Below the pieces are notes generated by a model. The model made no database searches and was not told where the DNA came from. It worked only from the letters and a program-made list of their open reading frames with translations. Positions 57,516 through 64,000 of a DNA stretch of 64,000 nt are shown here, piece by piece. This DNA is from Galactobacter sp052108535. GTDB taxonomy: Bacteria > Actinomycetota > Actinomycetes > Actinomycetales > Micrococcaceae. Each line of letters starts with the position of its first letter. The first letter of the stretch is position 1. The position numbers were made by a program, and so were the translations under genes. The stretch spans positions 167,634-231,633 of the forward strand of contig JBQDZM010000001.1 of assembly GCA_052108535.1 (NCBI GenBank), read 5' to 3'.

Positions 57516-59276
57516 ATGACGAGCTGCGCGGCTGAAGGCTGTAAGAACGTCGGAGCATTCAGGACGCGAACTCGCCCGACCTGGTGCGTTGAACACCTGC
57601 ACGTCCTGTACGAGGAAGGCGGACTTATCCTTCTCGACAGCTTCTCCAAGCCGGCCGACTACCTCTTTACTCGCTGCATACGCTGCGGCTTCGAGGGCCA
57701 TTACAGGTTCGAGTACGTTCTCGACCGCCGCAAGCACTCGGAACCAGTCTGCCGGGCCTGCTACTGGACCACCTGGGCGAAGGGGGCTCGTGAGTACTCT
57801 GGGGATCGTCCCGTCGACCTCCACCACGTCCAGCAGAAGGCGGAAGCCAACGGATTCACTTATCTCGGTCCCCTGACGAACCCCAGCCTCGAAGAAGACC
57901 CTCATGGAACCCGCTGCAACCGGTGCGGACGTGTCGAGGCCCAACGACCAGGCGACCTCGGGTGGGGCTGCACCTGCAGCCGAAACACGAAGACGGCGAC
58001 CGCAGGAACCAAGAAGTCAGCCGGAACGAATCTCCTGAAGAACTCCGACAACAAGTACGTGGACTGGTGGGACCACGACCGAAACCCTCCAGAGCTGTGG
58101 GAAACCGCGAAACTCAAGGGACGAAAGGAAGCTTGGTGGTGCTGCCCTGAAGGCCACTCTTTCGAACAGCGAATCCTGGATGTGACCGGCGGATACTCAT
58201 CACCCTGTCCCGAGTGCCGTGAAATCGCAGCGAAGGAATGGGAAGCGAAACGGGCTGCCTACGCGGGTCTGACCATCGCAGATGTCCCGGAACTGCTGGA
58301 GGCCTGGGAAGAGGACATTCCGCCCGAGACAGTCCAGGTCGATGCATTCACAGGCGATTCCGGCTACCGGTTCCGATGCCCCGCCAATGGTCACCGAAAC
58401 ACCCGACAGCCGCTGAGCTGGCTCTTCGGGGGTTGCTCAGCATGCAAGGCAGCAGAAACGCGAAGGAGGCGTGCCGAGAAAGCCGCTGACAACCCTACGG
58501 CCACGCGTCTGACACCAGAGATCGCCAGCCAGTGGCACCCAACCAAGAACGGAAAGCTCAAACTGGCGACTATTTCACCCGACTCACGTCGGGCCGTATG
58601 GTGGCGAGACCCCGTATGCGGCCACGAATTTCAGGCAACGCCCCGAGAGCGAGACAAGTACCAGCGCCTCCGCTGCCCCGAGTGCCATACGATCCTCGAC
58701 TCGCTGGCCTTCCACTACCCCGACATCGCAGATGAGTGGTCCCCCGTGAACTCAGTTTCACCATGGCACATTCGGCCGAACACAAGCCAGCTCGTCGAGC
58801 CACCCCTGTGGATATGCCGACACGACCCTGCCCACATGTGGCGGGCCGTGCCGGCTGCTCGGGTCAATGGCTCCCAATGCCCTGAGTGCCAGATCACCGG
58901 AAAGTCAATGATTGAACGCCTGTACCTCGATGCTGCTCGTCAGCACTGGGGAGAAGTCCAGTCGGGACCGCGCATCCACTCGCCCGCGTTCAGCAACCAC
59001 TCCTCATGGTCAGTAGACATTCACGTCTCGCTACCCGATGGGAGATCCCTGGTAATCGAGTACGACGGCTGCTACTGGCACAAGGACAAGGAGGACGTCG
59101 ACCGCATCAAGAGCATGGACCTACTCCGCGATGGACACACTGTCGTCAGGCTCCGAGAAGCGCCCTTACTCTCTTTGGAAATTGAAGACCCGAACTACCA
59201 CGAACTGCTTGTCTACTCAGGCGCCCAGGATCCAGGCAAGGACATCCAGGCAATTGGCAAGCTGGTGGCAGATTGA
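57516..59276 (+). CDS. Multi-zinc-ribbon protein with C-terminal PD-(D/E)xK/Vsr-like nuclease domain
   Basis: This 586-residue protein appears intact. About six Cys-pair zinc ribbons run through residues 1-465 (e.g. CIRCGFEGHYRFEY, WWCCPEGHSFEQRIL, RDPVCGHEFQATPRE, LWICRHDPAHMWRAV), recalling the DUF4379 zinc-ribbon repeat. From about 462 comes SMIERLYLDAARQHWG, then WSVDIHVSLPDGRSLVIEYD with D501, E515 and D517, YWHKDKEDVDRIKSMDLL and TVVRLRE, which resembles the Vsr/DUF559 restriction-endonuclease fold. ATG 57516 follows GGAG. It sits alone among toxin and mobile relics, suggesting a defence role; this is inference. Confidence 0.75.
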   Translation: MTSCAAEGCKNVGAFRTRTRPTWCVEHLHVLYEEGGLILLDSFSKPADYLFTRCIRCGFEGHYRFEYVLDRRKHSEPVCRACYWTTWAKGAREYSGDRPVDLHHVQQKAEANGFTYLGPLTNPSLEEDPHGTRCNRCGRVEAQRPGDLGWGCTCSRNTKTATAGTKKSAGTNLLKNSDNKYVDWWDHDRNPPELWETAKLKGRKEAWWCCPEGHSFEQRILDVTGGYSSPCPECREIAAKEWEAKRAAYAGLTIADVPELLEAWEEDIPPETVQVDAFTGDSGYRFRCPANGHRNTRQPLSWLFGGCSACKAAETRRRRAEKAADNPTATRLTPEIASQWHPTKNGKLKLATISPDSRRAVWWRDPVCGHEFQATPRERDKYQRLRCPECHTILDSLAFHYPDIADEWSPVNSVSPWHIRPNTSQLVEPPLWICRHDPAHMWRAVPAARVNGSQCPECQITGKSMIERLYLDAARQHWGEVQSGPRIHSPAFSNHSSWSVDIHVSLPDGRSLVIEYDGCYWHKDKEDVDRIKSMDLLRDGHTVVRLREAPLLSLEIEDPNYHELLVYSGAQDPGKDIQAIGKLVAD

Positions 59277-59332
59277 CCTCTCCGGTGTGAACGGACTGAT
59301 CCGCAGCGTGGAAACCGCCTCCGACTTGGGGT

Positions 59333-59367
59333 TTACACGTTGAAGCGGAACTCCACCACGTTCCGTA
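59333..59367 (-). repeat. Copy C of the dispersed C-terminal-tail repeat, just upstream of the recombinase remnant
   Basis: On the minus strand it encodes RNVVEFRFNV followed by TAA. It matches copy A over 31 bases with one mismatch and then diverges. Its position 30 bp before the serine-recombinase start is where a serine-integrase attachment site would be expected. Confidence 0.7.
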
Positions 59368-59397
59368 GCCGAATAACCTTTGACGCAGATTGGCTCC

Positions 59398-59766
59398 ATG
59401 AGTGCTGAGCCTCGGCGGGCCGCTGTCTACCTGCGGATCTCTCAGGATCGCGAGAACCGTCGCCTGGGTGTGGACCGCCACAGGGAGGACGCCAAGGCGC
59501 TCGTCAAGCCTAGAGGATGGACTCCAGCAGTCGTCTACGAGGACAACGACATCTCCGGCAGTGGAGTTCTCCGAGGGCGCCATCGCCCCGCCCTGCTGGG
59601 CGAGGACCTGACCGTGGGGCCCTACACGACCGCGGCGGGCACGCGCCTGCCGGCGGCGCGGTGGGCAATCGCGGCGGCGCCGGCCGGTGCCAGCGGCGGC
59701 CCGAACGGCCCAGACGGCTTCCGGGTCACCGGGAGGCGCCCGCCCCCGCCACCACGAGGTCGATGA
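59398..59766 (+). pseudogene. N-terminal fragment of a serine recombinase
   Basis: The first 57 residues, MSAEPRRAAVYLRISQDREN, LGVDRHREDAKALVKPRGW and VVYEDNDISGSG, are the start of the resolvase/invertase catalytic domain with the nucleophile Ser in YLRISQD. Near 59,568 the family resemblance ends abruptly and the frame runs on through unrelated Gly/Pro/Ala-rich residues into the tail of the TetR gene. A full large recombinase has 450 or more residues. The break marks a junction with different-looking DNA. Confidence 0.75.
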
Positions 59767-60457
59767 GCCGGCGGAGCACCACATCGACGTCCTCGCCGTC
59801 GGTCCGTCTCTGCCGGGAGCGGTTGAGCTCGGCCAGCACCCCGGCGACGATGAGGCGGGCACCGGCCTCCGCAGCCGTACCGGGCTCCTCGCCGGCAGTG
59901 CCTGTCGCACCGTCCCGCGCCGCTCCGATCGCACCGGAAGCGTATGGCCGGCCGTCCTGCAGGCGCGCGGCGATCTGTTCTTCAAGGCGATCGACATGGT
60001 CGAGGACCCGCAGACGATGCGGCATGTCCGCACCGAAGAGGATCTCGCGGGCGACCCACGTCGCAAGCTCGGACCAGCGCCGCATCGCGGTGACGAGTGG
60101 CGAGATCAGCTCCGCGATCCGGTCCGCGCTCTCCCCGCTCGCCGTCGCGGTGCCGGGCGCGGCGGGCGGGGCGAACGCAGAGAGCGAAGTGGTGGTCGTC
60201 GCACGCTCGTGGGCTCCCCAGAGCGCATCGACGACCATCATGAGCAGTTCGACCTTCGTCGCCGCGTACCGGAAGACAGTGCCCTCGGCCACATCCGCCG
60301 CGCGCGCGACCTCGCTCATCGAGGTCCGCTCGAAACCGCGCTCTTCGAACAGCGCGCGCGCCGCGGCGAGGATGCGGGCGCGCTTCTCCGCCTTCGCCCG
60401 CTCGCGCCTGCCCAGCGTCGCCGACGGCGCCAGTTCCATGTCATCCCGAGTTTCCAT
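59726..60457 (-). CDS. TetR-family transcriptional regulator
   Basis: The 243-residue repressor has an N-terminal TetR HTH (about 18-65: RARILAAARALFEERGFERT, then VARAADVAEGTVFRYAATK) and a helical ligand-binding domain. It is divergent from the oleate hydratase gene with an 87-bp gap holding palindromic half-sites, so it probably controls that gene in response to a fatty acid. A Gly/Ala/Thr-rich loop (about 185-205) is a minor oddity. Confidence 0.85.
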   Translation of the reverse strand: METRDDMELAPSATLGRRERAKAEKRARILAAARALFEERGFERTSMSEVARAADVAEGTVFRYAATKVELLMMVVDALWGAHERATTTTSLSAFAPPAAPGTATASGESADRIAELISPLVTAMRRWSELATWVAREILFGADMPHRLRVLDHVDRLEEQIAARLQDGRPYASGAIGAARDGATGTAGEEPGTAAEAGARLIVAGVLAELNRSRQRRTDGEDVDVVLRRLIDLVVAGAGASR

Positions 60458-60464
60458 GCGGCCA

Positions 60465-60496
60465 TTGTAGTCGACTCAATTCTGAGTACACTCAAT
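60465..60496 (+). promoter_or_regulatory. Divergent promoter with TetR operator candidate
   Basis: TTGTAG (60465-60470), a 16-bp spacer and TACACT (60487-60492) could drive the oleate hydratase gene. Overlapping them are ACTCA-N4-TGAGT (60474-60487) and TGAGT-AC-ACTCA (60483-60494), two short inverted repeats built from the same half-site TGAGT. Binding there would block both directions. Confidence 0.55.
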
Positions 60497-60544
60497 ATCG
60501 AGGCCGGGTGATCGGCATCCGGCACGCGTCGGGAAGGATGGATC

Positions 60545-62302
60545 ATGCAGCACACGGCAGGTAACTACGAGGCGTTCGCGCGTCCCCGCCCCGCACAGCA
60601 CGCGCAGGAGACGAAGGCCTACATCGTCGGCAGCGGGCTGGCCGGACTCGCGGCGGCCGTCTTTCTCATCCGCGACGCCGGGGTCCCCGGTGCCAACGTT
60701 ACGATCCTCGAGAAGGACGACATCGCCGGTGGTGCGCTCGACGGCCTCGACGTTCCGGAGAAGGGCTTCGTCATCCGCGGCGGCCGGGAGCTGGAGAACC
60801 ACATGGAGTGCCTGTGGGACATGATGCGCTCCATCCCCTCCCTCGAGCTCGAGGGCACCTCCGTGCTCGACGAGTTCTACTGGCTCAACAAGGATGATCC
60901 CAACTACTCGCTGCGTCGGGCCACCGTGCGCCAGGGCGAGGATGCGGGCCACGAGGGCCGCTTCGACCTGCCGAAGCGGGCCCAGAAGGATCTGCTCAGG
61001 ATCTTCCTCGCCGAGCGTGCGGAGATGGAGGGCAAGCGCATCGACGAGGTGATGGGCCGTGAGTTCCTCGACTCGCCGTTCTGGATGTACTGGCGGACGA
61101 TGTTCGCCTTCGAGGAATGGCACTCCGCGCTCGAGTTCAAGCTCTATCTCCACAGGTTCGTCCACCACATCGGCGGACTGCCCGATTTCTCGGCGCTGAA
61201 GTTCACGAAGTACAACCAGTACGAGTCCTTCGTCCTGCCGCTCATGCACTACCTCACCGAGCACGGCGTCGTCTTCCGCTCCGGCACCGAGGTCCTCGAT
61301 GTGGACTTCGCCCACCGCAATGACGAGGTCCGCGCCACCGCGATCCACTGCCGCCGCGACGGCACCGAGGAGACCATCGAGCTCGGTGAGCACGACCTCG
61401 CGCTGATGACGATCGGCTCGCTGGTGGACAACTCCGATGAGGGCGACCACCACACGGCCGCCGTGCTCAACGAGGCCCCGGCCCCGGCCTGGGACCTGTG
61501 GAAGCGCATCGCGAAGAAGGACCCGTCGTTCGGGCGCCCGGAGGTCTTCTGCTCCTCGATCGAGGAGACGAAGTGGGAGTCGGCCACCGTCACCACGCTC
61601 GATCAGCGCATCCCGGCCTACATCGAGCGCATCGCCCAGCGCGATCCGTTCAGCGGCCGCGTGGTCACCGGCGGCATCGTCACCGCCGAGGACTCCTCCT
61701 GGCTGCTGAGCTGGACGGTCAACCGCCAGCCGCACTTCAAGAAGCAGCCGAAGGATCAGATCGTCGTCTGGGTCTACGGCCTGTTCGTCGACGTCGACGG
61801 CGACTACGTGAAGAAGCCCCTGGCGCAGTGCACCGGCGAGGAGATCACCCAGGAGTGGCTCTACCACCTGGGCGTACCCGTCGAGGAGATCCCCGAGCTC
61901 GCGGCGACCGGCGCCCGGTGCGTGCCGGTCATGATGCCCTACGTGACGAGCTTCTTCATGCCCCGCCGCGCGGGTGACCGGCCGCAGGTCGTGCCGGAGG
62001 GGGCGGCGAACTTCGCGTTCCTCGGGCAGTTCGCGGAGACCGGACGCGACACGATCTTCACGACCGAGTACTCGGTGCGCACGGGCATGGAGGCCGTCTA
62101 CGAACTCCTCGACGTGGAGCGCGGCGTGCCGGAGACCTGGGGCTCCACGTACGATGTGCGCGACCTGCTCGAGGCCTCGGCGCGCATGCGCGACGGCAAG
62201 AAGGTGGAGATGCCAGGCCCGGCCGCGCTGCGCGGCTACCTGCGCGGCAGGCTCGAGCACGGGGAGATCGGCCAGCTCCTCGAGGGGCACGGCCTCATCT
62301 GA
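60545..62302 (+). CDS. ohyA: Oleate hydratase (MCRA family, FAD-dependent)
   Basis: The 585-residue enzyme adds water to the cis-9 double bond of oleate and similar free fatty acids, giving 10-hydroxy acids. The FAD-binding GSGLAG is at about 29-34, RGGRELENHMECLWDM (from about 79) holds the catalytic Glu, and TKYNQYESFVLP, VNRQPHFKKQPKDQ and GQFAETGRDTIFTTEYSVRTG are family landmarks. Length is normal. GAAGGA precedes the ATG. These enzymes detoxify host or environmental unsaturated fatty acids. Codon preference (strong CTC/GAG use) seems different from genes left of 57 kb, hinting at transfer. Confidence 0.93.
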   Translation: MQHTAGNYEAFARPRPAQHAQETKAYIVGSGLAGLAAAVFLIRDAGVPGANVTILEKDDIAGGALDGLDVPEKGFVIRGGRELENHMECLWDMMRSIPSLELEGTSVLDEFYWLNKDDPNYSLRRATVRQGEDAGHEGRFDLPKRAQKDLLRIFLAERAEMEGKRIDEVMGREFLDSPFWMYWRTMFAFEEWHSALEFKLYLHRFVHHIGGLPDFSALKFTKYNQYESFVLPLMHYLTEHGVVFRSGTEVLDVDFAHRNDEVRATAIHCRRDGTEETIELGEHDLALMTIGSLVDNSDEGDHHTAAVLNEAPAPAWDLWKRIAKKDPSFGRPEVFCSSIEETKWESATVTTLDQRIPAYIERIAQRDPFSGRVVTGGIVTAEDSSWLLSWTVNRQPHFKKQPKDQIVVWVYGLFVDVDGDYVKKPLAQCTGEEITQEWLYHLGVPVEEIPELAATGARCVPVMMPYVTSFFMPRRAGDRPQVVPEGAANFAFLGQFAETGRDTIFTTEYSVRTGMEAVYELLDVERGVPETWGSTYDVRDLLEASARMRDGKKVEMPGPAALRGYLRGRLEHGEIGQLLEGHGLI

Positions 62303-62361
62303 GCCCCGCCGACCGCGGGTGAGCCTCGGGCCCGGTCCCGAGGCGCGCCTAGGCTGGTCCC

Positions 62362-62920
62362 ATGTCGCCCACCGCTCCCCTCGGCTCCGAATCCCGCCTG
62401 CCCGCCGCCTGGCGGCCCTGGCGCCGGCCCTCGCCGCTGCCCGGCGATGCCGAGTCCGCGGGCCTGGTGCGCCTGCTCATCGTGGGCGTCAACCCGAGCC
62501 CGTGGACGACCGCGGTCAACGCCCCCTTCGCGCGCCCGGGCAACCGCTTCTGGCCCTCGCTCGCCGCCGCCGACATCCTCCCCCGCACCGTCGATGCCTC
62601 GCGGGGCTGAGCCCGGACGACGAGCGCCTGCTGGCCGAGCGCGGGATCGGGATCGCCAACCTCGTGGGACCGACCACGGCGCGCACCGCCCAGCTGACCC
62701 GCGCGGAGCTGCGCGCGGGCGGGCGGTGCCTGATCCGGCGGGCCGCGGTGGTGGGCATAACCGCATTCCGTCAGGCCTTCGACCGTCCGGTGCGGTGCTC
62801 GGGGCGCCGTGGGTGCCCGGGTGGCCGGACGGGGTGGCCCTGTGGGCGCTGCCCAACCCCAGCGGGCTCAACGCCCATGAGACCCCCGCGACGCTGGCGC
62901 AGAAGTGCCGGGAGGTGTGA
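62362..62920 (+). pseudogene. Mug/TDG-type uracil-DNA glycosylase gene with two frameshifts
   Basis: Frame one gives LLIVGVNPSPWTTAVNAPFA and RPGNRFWPSLAAADILPRTV, the family active-site region, and stops at 62610. The next frame gives LSPDDERLLAERGIGIANLV and continues to GITAFRQAFDRP. A third frame gives APWVPGWPDGVALWALPNPS, GLNAHETPATL and the end. Together they make one glycosylase of about 185 residues. The breaks are near 62,603 and 62,790. Two separate lesions make a sequencing error less likely. Confidence 0.8.
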
Positions 62921-62969
62921 ACTGCCACCGGCGCCCCGCCCGCCTCCCTGCGGGGCTGAGCCGCCGCGC

Positions 62970-63732
62970 TCAGGCCGACGGAGCCTCGGGCTCGGGGGCC
63001 TGCTCGGCGCGCGCCGCCGTGCCGAGCGCCCGGCCCAGGCCCTGCGGATCCGCGCAGCCGGCCAGCCTGCGGTCGAGCGGATCGGGCCACCAGCGCTCGA
63101 GCCCACGGTTCCGCTTCGGATCACCCCCGAGCTTCGAGGTCTCATGCAGCCTGCTGTAGACGTCGGCGGTGATGTAGGTCGGGTAGCGAGGATCGAGCGC
63201 GGCCAGCTTCGCCGCATTGTTTGCCGCGTTCCCAACCCACACCAAGTCATTGCTGCCTCGGATGCCTGTTCGGGCGACGAAAAGCTTCGAGGTATCGATG
63301 CCAACCCTCTGCTTGAGCACGAAGGTGCTCTTCGGATACTGCTCGGCGGTCTTCGCTGCCACGATTTTCTTCGATGCCCAGTTGATCTGCAAGCCACACT
63401 TCGCAGCGTCGGTATTCTTCGAGTCTCCGATGAACACACCTATGACACGGTCACCGTCATAGGCCGTGACGATACCGTTCCGCGCTCGAATGATCTTCGC
63501 TGCACAATAGAGATAACTCTTGTAGAACCCCCGCAGCGAACCAGTCCTTGTGACCCTTGACCAGCTTCGTCGACGACGCAAGATCAGCGTAGAGGACGGT
63601 TGCGTCGAGCTCGACAGCAAAGTTCTTTAGCGGGAGGTCATCGGCGTCGGGCACTTTCTGGCCTGCGCGACGCTCCCACTGCTCGTCGAGGGATTTCTGG
63701 ACGTACGCATCCAGTCCATCTTTCAGACTCAT
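62970..63732 (-). pseudogene. PycC-like (Pycsar) class III nucleotidyl cyclase, frameshifted and with a replaced C-terminus
   Basis: The first 67 codons (MSLKDGLDAYVQKSLDEQWE, VELDATVLYADLASSTKLV with metal-binding Asp near 50) run into a wrong frame at a five-base C-run (63528-63532, plus strand). The neighbouring frame continues YKSYLYCAAKII, AYDGDRVIGVFIGDSKNTDA with the second metal Asp, QRVGIDTSKLFVARTGIRG and NDLVWVGNAANNAAKLAALD. This pattern is that of PycC cyclases making cCMP/cUMP in anti-phage defence. After DPKRN (about 63,110) the sequence becomes GC-rich and unrelated, so the native end is missing. No Pycsar effector gene is seen beside it. Confidence 0.75.
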
Positions 63733-64000
63733 GTCGAGGCTCCTCCCCCATGCTCACTCTAGCCGTTCGCTTGGTCTCTGGGCGACGTCAAAGGGACGCA
63801 AAAGAAGGGGTATGTTGGCGACCCACATGGGCGCTAGAGGTTAAAGCGCAAAACAAAATTCCACCGATTTACTGCACGGAGCAACCTCTGACGCCCAGAG
63901 GGCTGGCGGCAAGCTCCGTCAGCGGGAAGGATCAGAGCGGCGCGCGGGCTGAGTCCCTTAGTGTGGTGGCAATTCCCCGGTGATCCGGACCGGCCCCTCC
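63733..64000. other. Upstream region of the PycC-like gene, with possible copy D of the tail repeat
   Basis: No gene is supported. At 63841-63866 the minus strand encodes SKSVEFCFAL followed by TAA, similar in form to copies A-C (VEF-x-F then stop), though the DNA match is weak. A small stem CCTCTG/CAGAGG follows near 63,884-63,901. The PycC-like gene's promoter should lie near 63,740-63,800. Confidence 0.4.

Noticed and set aside
60476..62290. 604-codon minus-strand frame opposite oleate hydratase
   Set aside because: It is antisense to a recognised enzyme and has no family pattern.
49342..64000. The accessory region as one prophage
   Set aside because: No capsid, tail, portal, terminase or lysis genes are present; only a recombinase stub and cargo-type genes are seen.

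Overview
The window is high-GC actinobacterial DNA. Gene content and order suggest the order Micrococcales, most likely the family Micrococcaceae: succinylase-type dapE, dapD and dapC beside gltA and a seven-iron ferredoxin, typA beside Opp/Dpp peptide transporters, a gluABCD-type glutamate transporter, and a DUF222-HNH protein. The species cannot be read from the sequence. No rRNA, tRNA or CRISPR array was seen. Several genes have a TANNNT box 6-8 nt before the start codon, the arrangement of leaderless actinobacterial promoters.

Bases 1-15,100 are housekeeping. They hold a LOG-family phosphoribohydrolase; a glutamate ABC transporter operon with two substrate-binding lipoproteins; dapE and dapD (divergent), then gltA and dapC for lysine/meso-DAP synthesis and the TCA cycle; fdxA; a stand-alone small domain like the N-terminus of Rv0428c proteins; an ArsR-type regulator behind nested inverted repeats; and typA. 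Bases 15,100-29,500 are a peptide-uptake region with two complete Opp/Dpp systems and a POT-family proton-coupled transporter, separated by strong hairpins.

Bases 29,500-46,000 hold a large membrane protein, a frameshifted OmpA-type lipoprotein with 17-residue repeats, and a condensation-domain/GNAT fusion. They are followed by a mannitol PTS locus in which ptsH, ptsI and a stand-alone EIIB gene lie in one leftward cluster with mtlA and mtlD, opposite a PRD/EII-type activator. Next come an alpha/beta hydrolase, two GNAT proteins (one with a low-complexity insertion) and a DUF222-HNH protein.

Bases 49,300-64,000 are an accessory region rich in conflict genes and wreckage. It contains arfB, a MntA-HepT module, an immunity-like gene, an ankyrin protein, HigBA, a zeta-toxin/antitoxin pair, a decayed RelBE-like pair, and an intact 586-residue protein with about six zinc ribbons and a PD-(D/E)xK-like C-terminus. 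A truncated serine recombinase, a TetR-oleate hydratase pair that looks compositionally different, a broken uracil-DNA glycosylase gene and a frameshifted PycC-like (Pycsar) nucleotidyl cyclase complete it. A short repeated sequence, which on the minus strand encodes a conserved C-terminal tail ending in V/I-E-F-R, occurs three or four times among these modules and may mark recombination junctions.

Recurrent small-scale oddities: three genes (dapE, dapD and the POT transporter) carry a short direct duplication of their own 3' end, including the stop codon; and the dapD-gltA intergenic region holds a perfect 54-bp palindrome.
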